From Rhodoferax saidenbachensis (GTDB taxonomy: Bacteria; Pseudomonadota; Gammaproteobacteria; Burkholderiales; Burkholderiaceae_C), in the NCBI RefSeq assembly GCF_001955715.1, contig NZ_CP019239.1:2604001-2668000 (forward strand): a stretch of DNA of 64,000 bases. The letters are read 5' to 3'. Position 1 is the first letter of the stretch. Every line of letters begins with the position of its first letter. Under the pieces are notes generated by a model. The model ran no database searches, had not been told where the DNA came from, and saw nothing but the letters and a program-made list of their open reading frames with translations. This document shows positions 8,639-17,766 of this stretch, piece by piece. Position numbers and translations under genes: made by a program.

Positions 8639-9088
8639 TCAGAGGATTTCGCTGACGGTTTGCTTGCCTGCCTCTACCCCCATGGCAACATAACTTGCCA
8701 CGGTGCCTGCGGCGGAGCTGATGCCATCGGCAAGGCTGGAGGCTGCATCCCCCACCGCATCAAAGGTGTCTTCGGCCATGCCAGCCACCTCGTTGTACAG
8801 TGAGACGACGCTGTTCTCAGCACTGTCCACCGCATCGCCTACAGCATCGGCTACATCGCCAAAAACATCGCTGACAGAGTGCAGACCGGACTCGGCCACA
8901 TCACCCAGCTTGCCCAGGCTCTCCGCACTGAAGGACACCACCGCACTGACCGAGTCGGCTGCGGCTTCTGCCACCCCCACCACACCAGCGACAACCGGCC
9001 CGTAGGCCGCGTTATTCACGTCGTAATGCGTCTGCGGCGGGGACACCAGCGACGACACATATGAGGACACCGAACCAATATTACTCAT
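8639..9088 (-). CDS. Small acidic Ala/Ser/Val-rich helical protein, unknown function
   Basis: A 149-residue protein starting MSNIGSVSSYVSS. The ATG at 9088 is chosen because AGGAG lies 7 nt upstream; an earlier in-frame start at 9163 has none. No cysteine and no signal peptide. From about residue 35 on, it is a run of Ala, Val, Ser and Asp with a repeating A-D-A-V/V-G-D-A spacing that predicts long amphipathic helices (for example DVFGDVADAVGDAVDSAEN). I do not recognise the family. As first gene of the flgH-like operon it could be a structural or exported helical component, but this is a guess. Confidence 0.6.
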   Translation of the reverse strand: MSNIGSVSSYVSSLVSPPQTHYDVNNAAYGPVVAGVVGVAEAAADSVSAVVSFSAESLGKLGDVAESGLHSVSDVFGDVADAVGDAVDSAENSVVSLYNEVAGMAEDTFDAVGDAASSLADGISSAAGTVASYVAMGVEAGKQTVSEIL

Positions 9089-9427
9089 CGCATTCTCCTG
9101 AGTTTCGTTAAAGGACGAATGAATATTAGTTTTTTGCACTCCAAGCAAATAACCCAATGACAATATGAAAAACCAATTACTTCTGATACTCGAAAAACCA
9201 CATTAACCAGACATTTATATATAGATAATATTGAAATACTATATTTACCCAATTGATTTTTAAATGGAATTAATTGAAATAATATTTCCGTCTTGACACA
9301 AATGTTGTGCGCATGGCCGCACCGGACTGGCAACGCGGGCCCCGCCCGCGCAGGCCTGGGCTTGCGGGCAGCCTTTTTCAGCCCCTCACTACAATGCATG
9401 CCCCAGCCCCAGACGCGCCAGAAGCCC
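9089..9427. promoter_or_regulatory. AT-rich divergent intergenic region
   Basis: The spacer between the flgH-like operon (leftward) and trmB (rightward). The left 200 bp are strikingly AT-rich compared with the surrounding genes, and a second AT-rich patch lies at 6566-6723. A TAATAT box on the minus strand about 40 bp upstream of the helical-protein gene is a possible -10, but I could not pair it with a good -35. No gene was seen. Confidence 0.4.
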
Positions 9428-10216
9428 ATGACCACACCAGAAACCCGTTCCGATACCCCCGACGTCACGCCAGCCGCCCTTGAAGACCAGGCAAAACCGT
9501 TCATGCGCACCATCAAGAGTTTTGTGAAGCGCGCGGGGCGCATGGGTGGTGGGCAGATACGGGCCATGGAGGAATTGGGGCCACAGTTTCTGCTGCCTTA
9601 CCAGCAAAGTGCTATTGATTTTGAAGCGGCTTACGCAGATGCAGCGGGGGCTGCAGGCCAGAAACATGCTGAACGCCCGCTGGTGCTGGAAATCGGCTTT
9701 GGCATGGGTGAGGCCACGGCCAAGATCGCCACCACGCTGCCGGGCACCAACTTCCTGTGCTGCGAAGTGCACGAGCCCGGTGTGGGTGCGCTGCTCAAGC
9801 GCATTGGCGAGAACCACATCACCAACATCCGTATCTGCAACCACGACGCGGTGGAGGTGATAGACCACATGCTGCCGCTGGGCAGCCTGGACGGCGTGCA
9901 CATCTTCTTCCCGGACCCCTGGCACAAGACCAAACACAACAAGCGCCGCCTGATCCAGAGCCCGCTGATCGCCAAGCTCGCGGCGCGCCTCAAGGTGGGT
10001 GGCTACCTGCATTGCGCCACCGACTGGGAACCTTACGCCCAGCAGATTCTGGAAGTGCTGACGGCCGAACCTGCGCTGAAAAACCGCGCCCTGGTCAGCC
10101 ATCCTGAATTGATGGGCTACGCACCCAAGCCGCACTACCGCCCGCTGACCAAGTTTGAAAACCGTGGCATCAAGCTGGGCCACGGCGTCTGGGATGTGGT
10201 GTTTGAGCGCGTTTAA
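9428..10216 (+). CDS. trmB: tRNA (guanine46-N7)-methyltransferase
   Basis: A 262-residue protein from the ATG at 9428 (earlier in-frame starts extend into non-conserved sequence). It has the class I methyltransferase SAM site [17 protein letters not shown] and the TrmB signatures [19 protein letters not shown] and [13 protein letters not shown], with the end [27 protein letters not shown]. It makes m7G46 in the variable loop of tRNAs, in the cytoplasm. The segment just before the SAM motif ([20 protein letters not shown]) is longer than usual and may include a dispersed repeat. Confidence 0.95.
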   Translation: MTTPETRSDTPDVTPAALEDQAKPFMRTIKSFVKRAGRMGGGQIRAMEELGPQFLLPYQQSAIDFEAAYADAAGAAGQKHAERPLVLEIGFGMGEATAKIATTLPGTNFLCCEVHEPGVGALLKRIGENHITNIRICNHDAVEVIDHMLPLGSLDGVHIFFPDPWHKTKHNKRRLIQSPLIAKLAARLKVGGYLHCATDWEPYAQQILEVLTAEPALKNRALVSHPELMGYAPKPHYRPLTKFENRGIKLGHGVWDVVFERV

Positions 10217-10224
10217 CTAGCCGC

Positions 10225-11139
10225 ATGCGTGCCACCCGCCACCATGCGCCTGCTCCGCGCAACGGCGTTGGCGCCAGTTGCGTAGTGGTGCCCGCGGGCG
10301 TATGGCCCAGCGTCATGGACTTCCTGGCGCACCAGTTTCCCCGCGTGGCGCCCGGCATCTGGCAGCAGCGCCTGGCACAAGGTTCCGTCAGCGACGACTC
10401 GGGCGCAGTGCTCAGCGCCGACACCCCGTGTGTGCCCGGCCAGCGGCTCTATTACTACCGCGAGGTGGAGGCCGAGGTACCCATTCCGTTCGAAGCCACG
10501 GTGTTATGGCGCAACGACGATCTGCTGGTGGCCGACAAGCCGCATTTCCTGCCGGTGATGCCGTCGGGCAAATATGTGCAGGAAACCTTGCTCGTGCGCC
10601 TGAAAAAAGAGTTTGACCTGCCCGAACTCACGCCCATCCACCGCATAGACCGCGACACGGCCGGGCTGGTGCTGTTTTCAGTGCGGGCGGCCACGCGCAA
10701 CGCCTATGCCGCGTTGTTTCGCGAGCGCCAGGTCACCAAACACTACGAATGCATCGCACCGTGGAACCCCGCCCTACCCTGGCCCATACACCGCGCCACG
10801 CGCATTGGCAATGCGCAGCACTTCATGCAGCAGTCCGAAGAGGTGGGCGAGGTGAACGCGATCACCGACATTGAACCGATTGAGGTGCACGGTAACTGGG
10901 CGCGCTACGCGCTCAAACCCATCACCGGCCAGCGCCACCAGCTGCGCGTGCACATGGCCGCACTGGGCCTGCCCCTACTGGGCGACGGGATCTACCCGGT
11001 GCTGACACCGGAGGGCACCGAGGACTACAACAATCCGCTGCAGCTGCTAGCCCAATCGATTGCGTTTACCGACCCTTTGTGCGAAGAACCCATGCAGTTT
11101 GAAAGCCGCTTGAAGCTGCGGGCGCTGGACGCTATCTAA
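10225..11139 (+). CDS. RluA-family pseudouridine synthase
   Basis: A 304-residue protein with the RluA catalytic motif HRIDRDTAGLVLF (Asp nucleophile), the family start LLVADKPHFLPVMPSGKY, and the C-terminal ITGQRHQLRVHMAALGLPLLGDGIYP. It converts uridine to pseudouridine in rRNA or tRNA; the target site is unclear because the RluA, RluC, RluD and YlyB groups cannot be separated by eye. It starts 8 bp after trmB, so both RNA-modification genes probably share a transcript. Confidence 0.9.
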   Translation: MRATRHHAPAPRNGVGASCVVVPAGVWPSVMDFLAHQFPRVAPGIWQQRLAQGSVSDDSGAVLSADTPCVPGQRLYYYREVEAEVPIPFEATVLWRNDDLLVADKPHFLPVMPSGKYVQETLLVRLKKEFDLPELTPIHRIDRDTAGLVLFSVRAATRNAYAALFRERQVTKHYECIAPWNPALPWPIHRATRIGNAQHFMQQSEEVGEVNAITDIEPIEVHGNWARYALKPITGQRHQLRVHMAALGLPLLGDGIYPVLTPEGTEDYNNPLQLLAQSIAFTDPLCEEPMQFESRLKLRALDAI

Positions 11140-11184
11140 AGCCGTTCGCCCTGCGCTTGCCGGATGGGCGAAGGGCTCACAAGG

Positions 11185-11208
11185 CTTCGACAGGCTCAGC
11201 CCGAACGG
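11185..11208 (+). repeat. Dispersed palindromic repeat unit (TTCGACAGGCTCAGCCCGAA type)
   Basis: A 24-bp unit containing TTCGACAGGCTCAGCCCGAA between two convergent genes. The same unit occurs at 43178-43201, 49186-49209 (inverted) and 49241-49264, and in degenerate form at 16610-16636. An upstream TTCGCCC/GGGCGAA pair forms a small hairpin next to it. Confidence 0.8.
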
Positions 11209-11240
11209 AGGGGTTTTAGGGGTACCCGGAACGCAGTGCG

Positions 11241-11972
11241 CTACTTGCCGCCCAGCGCTACGTTGATTTTGGCGAGGACGGTGTCTTCCACCTTCATGCT
11301 GCACATCAGGTAGCGGTGCTCACCAGGCGGCATATCGGGGAACTGGGTCAGGTTGAAATCACCCTCGGCATATCCGGCGTGTTTGGCGTAGTACTCGGCC
11401 TCTTCTTTGGGCATGAACACAATGTCGGCACGGCCGCTGCGCAGCATGACGAGCATTTGTGGAAACTCCGCCGCCGTGCGCACGGTCTTGGCACGCATGC
11501 TGGCAAATTGGGCTTGCAGGTAGGTGCCCTGCGCAGTGCTGTCCTTGATGAGCACCCGGATCTCGGGCTTGGCCAGCACGGCCGCAATGGTGGCACCTGG
11601 CGCGAGCCGGAACTCGGGATTGGTCACACCCACCACCGGTGCGTCCTGCGCCAGGGGCTTGCTGAACTTGGCGAACTTGCGTCGCTCGGCAGTGACAAAC
11701 CAGCCCAGCGAACAAACACGCCGGGTGTTGGTTTTCAACTCATGCAACTGGCGCTCCGGCGAGGCCTCCCGCAACTCATAAGCCACGTCGGCCTTGGCGA
11801 ATGCCTGCAGGGCGGTGGGGGCCAGGGAGCCCGACACGGTGCCGTTGGGCCCACGCATCATGAAGGGCGGGCGCTCCAGAAAATACAAAATGATGGGCTC
11901 CTGCTCCGCCAGCGCCTGAGCGCCGGGGAGCAGCATGCCCAACAAAACGACCCACCACGTGCTGTGCTTCAT
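11241..11972 (-). CDS. Periplasmic SBP_bac_3-type solute-binding protein
   Basis: A 243-residue protein with a cleavable signal (WWVVLLGMLLPGAQALA). The mature part (IILYFLERPPFMMRGPNGTVSGSLAPTALQAFAKA) is the start of an extracellular type-3 solute-binding domain, with RSGRADIVFMPKEEAEYYAK later. Proteins of this kind without a permease nearby are common in Burkholderiales and may feed distant transporters or sensors. The ligand is unknown. It lies 20 bp after the transglutaminase-like gene, on the same strand. Confidence 0.8.
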   Translation of the reverse strand: MKHSTWWVVLLGMLLPGAQALAEQEPIILYFLERPPFMMRGPNGTVSGSLAPTALQAFAKADVAYELREASPERQLHELKTNTRRVCSLGWFVTAERRKFAKFSKPLAQDAPVVGVTNPEFRLAPGATIAAVLAKPEIRVLIKDSTAQGTYLQAQFASMRAKTVRTAAEFPQMLVMLRSGRADIVFMPKEEAEYYAKHAGYAEGDFNLTQFPDMPPGEHRYLMCSMKVEDTVLAKINVALGGK

Positions 11973-11992
11973 GTGTGCGATTGGCCGGTGAT

Positions 11993-13132
11993 TTAGCCGG
12001 TGATTTCCCGTGCGCTGATTTGGTATTTGAAGTCGTCCGGCGCGTAGGAGTCAAGGCGCCCTGCAGCATTTTCTGCAGCGGGGTACATGAAGAAACCGAG
12101 CTTGGGGCCTTTGGCGTTGGGCAGCACCACGTCGTGCGCCACGTTGTAGGCCATCCAGTTGCCTTCCCAGCCTCCAAACAGGCTCTTGTTGACCGGTGCC
12201 ACCAGCGGGTTGCTGGATGACTTGATCCATTCGGGCGTTTCCTGGCGCATGACCTTGGCCACGTCGGCCGGGTCCATACCGACCCAGCCGTGGCCCTTGA
12301 GGTAGACCTCGGCACGGCAGTGCTGCGCACCCTTGAGGCTGGCGGAGTTGCCACCCAGCTCACGGTAGCCAAAGGCGCTGGGCGCCACGCGTAGGCCGTA
12401 TACGTCACGTGCGGGAACACCCACGGCGCGGCACAGGCCCACAAACAGCGCATTCAGGTCGGCGCACTTGCCGCCCAGGTTGTTGGTTTCCAGCATGGTC
12501 TTGATGTCGCCTTCACCGCATCCGCGCACCTTGGGTTCGCGGTAGGTGTTGGTGACGATCCAGTCATAAATCTTCTGCGCCTTTTCCACATCGCTCTTGG
12601 CGCCGCGGGTGGCCTCCAGCGCGGTGGTGCGCACGATGCCGTCGGTGGGCAGCAGTGCGGTGGGTTGGGTCCAGTATTTCAGGGTGGCGGCGTCTTCGGC
12701 CACGGCGGCCTTCTGGCCCCAGTTTTGCGCGCGGTTCTGCGTCTGGATGCGGCTGGTCAGCTCCACATAGGGCTTGGCTTCGTTCTCCGCAAACTCCACA
12801 TACAGCATGCGTGCGCCGGTACTGTTGTCGTCTTCCAGTCGGGCCGTGCCATTGCTGGAGTAGCTGCTTTCCAGGGACTTTTGCCAGTCGCTGTTGACGC
12901 TGGGAATGGGAAGCCACACGCGGGTCACGCCCTGGGGTTTGGCAATATCCACCCGGGTGGTCACCTCAAAAGTGCGCCACTGGCCGGGTACAGGGCTGAA
13001 CTTGCGCTCGGTCGGAGCAGCAGACTGCGCAAAATTGATAGCAGGCAGCGCACTACTGGCAAGGGCTACAGCCGTTTTTTGCAGAAAATTGCGGCGCGAA
13101 TCCGCACGCTTGGGCGAGAAAACGGTGGTCAT
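11993..13132 (-). CDS. Exported transglutaminase-like cysteine protein
   Basis: A 379-residue protein from the ATG at 13132, which has CGGAG upstream. The N-terminus carries a Tat-like signal (SRRNFLQKTAVALASSALPA). The C-terminal half is a transglutaminase-like (TgpA/SirB-type papain fold) domain with the catalytic Cys in GGKCADLNALFVGLCR, the His in AQHCRAEVYL and the Asp in WVGMDPADV. Bacterial members are mostly proteases or amidases rather than cross-linkers. An exported location is predicted from the signal; the substrate is unknown. Confidence 0.85.
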   Translation of the reverse strand: MTTVFSPKRADSRRNFLQKTAVALASSALPAINFAQSAAPTERKFSPVPGQWRTFEVTTRVDIAKPQGVTRVWLPIPSVNSDWQKSLESSYSSNGTARLEDDNSTGARMLYVEFAENEAKPYVELTSRIQTQNRAQNWGQKAAVAEDAATLKYWTQPTALLPTDGIVRTTALEATRGAKSDVEKAQKIYDWIVTNTYREPKVRGCGEGDIKTMLETNNLGGKCADLNALFVGLCRAVGVPARDVYGLRVAPSAFGYRELGGNSASLKGAQHCRAEVYLKGHGWVGMDPADVAKVMRQETPEWIKSSSNPLVAPVNKSLFGGWEGNWMAYNVAHDVVLPNAKGPKLGFFMYPAAENAAGRLDSYAPDDFKYQISAREITG

Positions 13133-13281
13133 AAAGAGAACTCCGGTGTAATGAAACAAGGCGCGTACGGCGTAATACAAATACCCCGGGGTAGCGCAGC
13201 CCATGATTATCCTCTGCGCCCTGTATATTCAGCGCCTCATTCTGTGCAAACCCCTTTTCGCGCTTTCCCGGCCTTACCCGT

Positions 13282-15438
13282 TTGACCCCCGACCACCCCA
13301 CTGCCAAAGCCCTGGCCGCCCTGTCACTGGCCGCGTTTGAGAAAGTCGTCCACGGTACCGACGGTTTCCGCCCCCGCCCGGGCCAGCACGCCATGGCGCA
13401 GTGCATCGCCGACACCCTGGCCCAGGCCGATCTGGGTGAACACGCCACACCCACCAAGGCCATCGCCGTGATCCAGGCCGGGACCGGCGTGGGCAAGAGC
13501 GCGGCCTATGCCAGCACCGCCATTGCCATGGCGCTGGAGCGCAAGACCCGCGTGCTGATCTCCACCGCCACCGTGGCGCTGCAGGAGCAGCTCATGACCA
13601 AGGATTTGCCGGCACTGGCAGCCAGCATGGACAAACCCTTTGCCTACGCGCTGGCCAAGGGCCGTGGGCGGTATGTCTGCAAGGTCAAGCTGGAGCGGCT
13701 GGTGGGCACCGGCGCCGGGGAAGAAGAATTGTTTGACGACGACATGCCCCAGCCCAAGGTGTCGGCCCTGTCGCAAGAGGCCATCGAGGAACGCCGCCAA
13801 TCCCTCTACGAAAGCATGGCCCACAAATTGGCCGTGGTGAGCTGGGACGGCGACCGTGACACCCTGCCCGACACACCCGACCCACGCGACTGGTCGGCCG
13901 TGGCCGCCGAACGCCACACCTGCACCGCGCGCCACTGCCCGCGTTACAAAGAGTGCAGCTACTACAACGCGCGCACCAAACTGGCCGAAGCCAACGTCAT
14001 CGTGGCCAACCACGACCTGGTGCTGGCCAGCCTGGGCATGAAAACCCTGCCCGACCTGGACAACTGCCTGGTGGTGTTCGACGAAGGCCACCACCTGCCC
14101 GCTGTGGCCCTGGACCAATTCTCCAGCGCCATGGATTTGAGCAATCTGCGCTGGCTCGACAAGCTGCCCAAGACCATGAACGAGGTGGCGGGCAAGCTCG
14201 CGCTGCACCTGGGCGAAGACGTGCAGACCGTGACCAGCCAGCTCAAAGGCGCACTCACTACGCTGGCGCGCATGGCCATGGACCTGGTGTGGGCCCAGAC
14301 CGGCCGCAACGCCCAAGGCAGCGGTAACGACGGCACGCTGCGCTTTGCCAACGGCGTGCTGCCCGAAGCACTGGTCGAACCGACCACGCAGATCCATGCG
14401 CAGGCATCGGGCCTGTCCAAAGTGCTGGAGGCGCTGGGTGTGGACGTGAAGGCGGTGGCCAAAGATGACCCGAGCCAGGCCGTACTGTGCGCACAGCTTT
14501 ATGCGCATTTGGGCGGTCTGGCGCCGCGCCTGGCCAGCCTGGTGTCCACATCGCAGTTGCTGCTGGAGCATGGCGAACAGCCGCTGGCCAAATGGCTGCA
14601 GGCCGAGAGCGAAAGCAGCTTTTTGACGATGACCGCACATGCCTGCCCCATCGTGCCCGGCGACCTGCTGCGCCAGTTTTTATGGAGCCAGGTGCGCGGC
14701 GCCATCGTCACCAGCGCGTCACTCACCAGTTGCGGCAGCTTTGATTACTTCCTCAAGGAAGCAGGCCTGTCCAACAAACCCTATGTCACTGCACTCGAAG
14801 TGGCCAGCCCGTTTGACTACGCTGCCCAGGGCACGCTCACCGTGGTGCACACCCGCGCCGACCCCAAGCAAGCCGACGCCTACACGGCCGAGATGGTGGG
14901 CATGCTGATGGACGATATCGAGCAGGTCAAACGCGGCGCACTCGTGTTGTTCACCTCCCGCGCACAAATGCGCGCCGCCACCGAGGCCGCGCCCGGCCAT
15001 TTGATGGACATGGTGCTGGTGCAGGGCACACAGTCCCGCGCGCGCCTGCTGGCGGCACACACGGCGCGCGTGGAAAGCGGCATGCCCTCGGTGCTGTTTG
15101 GCCTGCAATCCTTTGGCGAAGGGCTGGACCTGCCCGGCGCCCTGTGCGAGACCGTATTTATTGCCAAGCTGCCCTTTGCGCCACCCAGCGATCCGGTGGA
15201 CGAAGCACGCGCAGAGTGGCTGCGCAGTGTGGGGCGAGACCCGTTCAACGAATTGGTGATTCCGGCCACCGGCATCAAGTTGTTGCAGTGGACAGGACGC
15301 GCGATCCGCACGGAAGAGGACCACGCGCATGTGGTTTGTTATGACAAGCGGCTGACGTTGACGGCGTATGGGCGGCGCATGCTCAGTGGCTTGCCGCCCT
15401 ATCGGCAGGAGCAGCGCAAGAGTGGCGGTATTATTTGA
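13282..15438 (+). CDS. dinG: DinG-type Fe-S DNA helicase
   Basis: A 718-residue superfamily 2 helicase starting at a TTG codon. Walker A is QAGTGVGKSAA (about 65-75) and motif II is DEGHH (267-271), the DinG form of the DEAH box. Four cysteines in the spacing of the XPD/DinG iron-sulfur cluster are present at 133, 214, 219 and 225 (RYVCK and CTARHCPRYKEC). The C-terminal motor has GLQSFGEGLDLPGAL and LQWTGRAIRTEEDHA. The enzyme unwinds DNA 5' to 3' and handles R-loops and forked structures in repair. It runs divergently from the transglutaminase-like gene. Confidence 0.92.
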   Translation: MTPDHPTAKALAALSLAAFEKVVHGTDGFRPRPGQHAMAQCIADTLAQADLGEHATPTKAIAVIQAGTGVGKSAAYASTAIAMALERKTRVLISTATVALQEQLMTKDLPALAASMDKPFAYALAKGRGRYVCKVKLERLVGTGAGEEELFDDDMPQPKVSALSQEAIEERRQSLYESMAHKLAVVSWDGDRDTLPDTPDPRDWSAVAAERHTCTARHCPRYKECSYYNARTKLAEANVIVANHDLVLASLGMKTLPDLDNCLVVFDEGHHLPAVALDQFSSAMDLSNLRWLDKLPKTMNEVAGKLALHLGEDVQTVTSQLKGALTTLARMAMDLVWAQTGRNAQGSGNDGTLRFANGVLPEALVEPTTQIHAQASGLSKVLEALGVDVKAVAKDDPSQAVLCAQLYAHLGGLAPRLASLVSTSQLLLEHGEQPLAKWLQAESESSFLTMTAHACPIVPGDLLRQFLWSQVRGAIVTSASLTSCGSFDYFLKEAGLSNKPYVTALEVASPFDYAAQGTLTVVHTRADPKQADAYTAEMVGMLMDDIEQVKRGALVLFTSRAQMRAATEAAPGHLMDMVLVQGTQSRARLLAAHTARVESGMPSVLFGLQSFGEGLDLPGALCETVFIAKLPFAPPSDPVDEARAEWLRSVGRDPFNELVIPATGIKLLQWTGRAIRTEEDHAHVVCYDKRLTLTAYGRRMLSGLPPYRQEQRKSGGII

Positions 15439-15464
15439 CGCACACACATCCACCAGGAACCCAC

Positions 15465-15998
15465 ATGAAGAAAGCCATGGCCTTGCTGCTCTTGGTAAGC
15501 ACCCTGCTTGCGGGCTGCGAGTCCATGTCGGTCTCCGAATGCAAGGTCGCGGACTGGGGACGCGTCGGGTATTCCGATGGTGCACGCGGGGTGAGTGATC
15601 GCCGCATAGCGAGCTACACCGAAGACTGCGGCGAAGCCGGCATTGAGACCGACCCGCAGGCCTACCGCAAAGGCTGGGACGCTGGCATTGTGAATTTCTG
15701 CACCCCCGCCAATGGCTGGCGCGAGGGCACACTGGGGAATTCCGGCAAAGCCTCAGTCTGCCAGGGGCAGGCAGGTTATGCCGGATTTGCACGTTACCTG
15801 GGCGCAGGCTTGCAGGTGCACAGCACGCAGGAACAGATGAAACGCAACACCAGTGAATCAGAGCGCCTGCAAAAGCGTCTTGATGCGTCCAAGAGTGACG
15901 AAGAAAAAAGGCGACTTCGAAATGACCTCCGGGATATTGACCGCGATCAGTTGAACTTGCGTTATCTGCTGACACAGCAGCAACTGTTGGCGCCTTGA
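15465..15998 (+). CDS. DUF2799 lipoprotein
   Basis: A 177-residue protein from the ATG at 15465 (AGGA 9 nt upstream). The signal ends LLVSTLLAGC, a lipobox. Repeated units around ADWGRVGYSDGARG, YRKGWDAGIVNFCTP and CQGQAGYAGFARYL match the DUF2799 pattern of a Gly-Trp/Tyr-Asp-Gly motif. The C-terminal 55 residues are a charged coiled coil (SERLQKRLDASKSDEEKRRL). Probably anchored in the outer membrane facing the periplasm; function unknown. It starts 26 bp after the helicase stop. Confidence 0.75.
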   Translation: MKKAMALLLLVSTLLAGCESMSVSECKVADWGRVGYSDGARGVSDRRIASYTEDCGEAGIETDPQAYRKGWDAGIVNFCTPANGWREGTLGNSGKASVCQGQAGYAGFARYLGAGLQVHSTQEQMKRNTSESERLQKRLDASKSDEEKRRLRNDLRDIDRDQLNLRYLLTQQQLLAP

Positions 15999-16051
15999 AG
16001 AAAGGCCTGCGAGGTGTTTCTCACTTCGGCTGGATGGTTTGATGTTTTGGC

Positions 16052-16580
16052 ATGTCGGGTTGTGCGCCCGACAGCGCACCTACTTTCTTTGCTTCGCCAA
16101 AGAAAGTAGGCAAAGAAAGGCGAGCCGGATTCGTCGGCCCTGCGGGCACGCTGCGTTGCTCGGTTTGGGCGGGGTCTGGCTCGAACTCGCTGCGCTCAAA
16201 CAATCGCCAGCCCTCATCCGCCCAAACCTGCGCTACTCGCCTCCTCATTACGGCGCTACCGCCAATCCAACAGCCGGATACCAAATACCGAACTTCGTCC
16301 GCGCTGCGCGCGGACGGGTATTCATTTCGTGCCGAGCGCAGCGTTGGCACGTGAATCGCCCTAACTCCCTTCTGGCTGCGCCGAGGAGCGCAGGGTTCAG
16401 TGGATCAGGGCTGGCGATTGTTTGAGCCCAAAGGGCGAGTTCGAGCCAGACCCCACTGAACCCGAGCACCGCAGGTTGCCCTGTAGCGCAGCGTAGGGGT
16501 CGCAGACAGCAGGGTCGCCTTTCTTTGCCTACTTTCTTTGGCGAAGCAAAGAAAGTAGGTCGCCTGCCGGGGCGAAACCC
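16052..16580. repeat. Giant nested palindromic element, copy A
   Basis: About 530 bp between two convergent genes. Both ends carry a perfect 13-bp hairpin (stem 16079-16091/16098-16110, and 16528-16540/16547-16559; stem sequence CCTACTTTCTTTG) and the two hairpins are inverted copies of each other. Further inverted arms flank them (16111-16123 with 16515-16527), and a central hairpin lies near 16295-16320. The same element recurs at 41535-42066. Short open frames inside (for example 16248-16619) are by-products of the repeat, not genes. A degenerate copy of the 24-bp dispersed repeat follows at 16610-16636. Confidence 0.9.
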
Positions 16581-16659
16581 GGCTAGCCAAGAAAGCCAAG
16601 AACCCCTGCCCTTCGACAAGCTAAGAGCGAACGGGCTTTAACGGATGTCGGTCGCCGTC

Positions 16660-17682
16660 TCAACCCAGATGCTGAATAAACCGCGCATTGATCGCAGCCA
16701 ACTGCTGCTGCGTCAACCGATTCCCATACTGCGCCACGACAGCCCCAGCCGCCTGGTTGGCCAACCAAGCAGCGTCCGCATGGCTACGCCCCTTCGTCAC
16801 GGCGTAAAGAAAAGCACCGGCAAACATGTCACCCGCACCATTCGTATCGACAGCCTTCACCTGCGCGGCAGGCACTTCGGTGCGCTTGTCACCTTCGATC
16901 ACCACGCAGCCCTTCGCGCTGCGTGTCAGGCATACGGTGGTGGCGAGTTGGCTCACTTGCTCACAGACCGCTGCGAAGTCTTGTGAACCACACCAGACCT
17001 GGGCTTCTTCTTCGTTGCAGAACAGGTAGTCCAGACCACCCACTTGGGCATTGCCAATCATGGCTTCCAGGCCGGGGCGGCAGAAGTTGATCATGCTCAT
17101 GTCGGAGAGCGTGGTGGCCAGTTTCACGCCGGCCTGTTTGGCAATCACGCGGCCCTGGATGGCGGCATCCAGCCCCGTGGGCGACGCTGCCAAATAGCCT
17201 TCCATGTAGTAGACCTTGGAATTGGCAATCGCCTGCGGATCCAGTGCGGTGTGGTCCAGGTCGGCCGTGGTGCCGAGGAAGGTGCTCATGCTGCGTTCGG
17301 CATCGGGCGTGACCATGACCATGCAGGTGCCGGTCTGGCCTTCAGACGACAACGGGCCGTTTGCCAGATTGCTGTCGACGCCATTCGAAGCCAAGTCCTT
17401 GCGGTAGAAGGCACCCAGTTCGTCATCGGCAACACGGCAGGAGTAAAAAGCGCGCCCACCCAATTGGGCCAGTGCCACCACGGTGTTGCCGGCCGAACCG
17501 CCACCGGTACTGCGCGAGTGTTTGTCTTTCACCTGCGCCTGCAGGTAGGCACGGCGCTCGGCGTCGATCAGCGTCATGTGCCGCTTCTCCACGGCCAGGG
17601 TTTTGAGTTGCGCGTCGCTGACTTCGTATTCGGAGTCCACCAGCGCGTTACCGATGGCGTAGAGGTCGTATTTATTGGTCAT
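16660..17682 (-). CDS. PfkB-family sugar/nucleoside kinase (adenosine kinase-like)
   Basis: A 340-residue ribokinase-family kinase. The N-terminal PfkB signature is GGGSAGNTVVALAQLGG and the C-terminal one, with the catalytic Asp and anion hole, is VDTNGAGDMFAGAFLYA. The start MTNKYDLYAIGNALVDSEYEV is typical of the bacterial adenosine kinase-like group. It should phosphorylate adenosine or a sugar with ATP in the cytoplasm; the exact substrate cannot be fixed by eye. It is 84 bp downstream of fpr, with a hairpin between. Confidence 0.88.
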   Translation of the reverse strand: MTNKYDLYAIGNALVDSEYEVSDAQLKTLAVEKRHMTLIDAERRAYLQAQVKDKHSRSTGGGSAGNTVVALAQLGGRAFYSCRVADDELGAFYRKDLASNGVDSNLANGPLSSEGQTGTCMVMVTPDAERSMSTFLGTTADLDHTALDPQAIANSKVYYMEGYLAASPTGLDAAIQGRVIAKQAGVKLATTLSDMSMINFCRPGLEAMIGNAQVGGLDYLFCNEEEAQVWCGSQDFAAVCEQVSQLATTVCLTRSAKGCVVIEGDKRTEVPAAQVKAVDTNGAGDMFAGAFLYAVTKGRSHADAAWLANQAAGAVVAQYGNRLTQQQLAAINARFIQHLG

Positions 17683-17720
17683 CCCGCAATCTTAATCAGT
17701 TGCGGACTTCAATTTGACCG

Positions 17721-17763
17721 GTTGGGGGCAGAGCACATCACTTCGTGCGCGGTCTGCCCCAAC
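17721..17763 (-). terminator. Hairpin between fpr and the PfkB kinase
   Basis: GTTGGGGGCAGA at 17721-17732 pairs with TCTGCCCCAAC at 17753-17763 with a one-base bulge, and an inner GCAC/GTGC extends the stem. No T run follows, so it may be a weak terminator or an mRNA-stabilising stem. Confidence 0.5.
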
Positions 17764-17766
17764 GAA

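Noticed and set aside
9606..9660. Possible dispersed repeat inside trmB
   Set aside because: Similarity to the GCGCAAGCAGCT family is limited (GCTATTGATTTTGAAGCGGC) and the region is naturally variable in TrmB.
16248..16619. Predicted small proteins inside the giant palindrome (also 41490-42080)
   Set aside because: They are translations of the repeated hairpins and recur because the DNA repeats, not because a protein is conserved.
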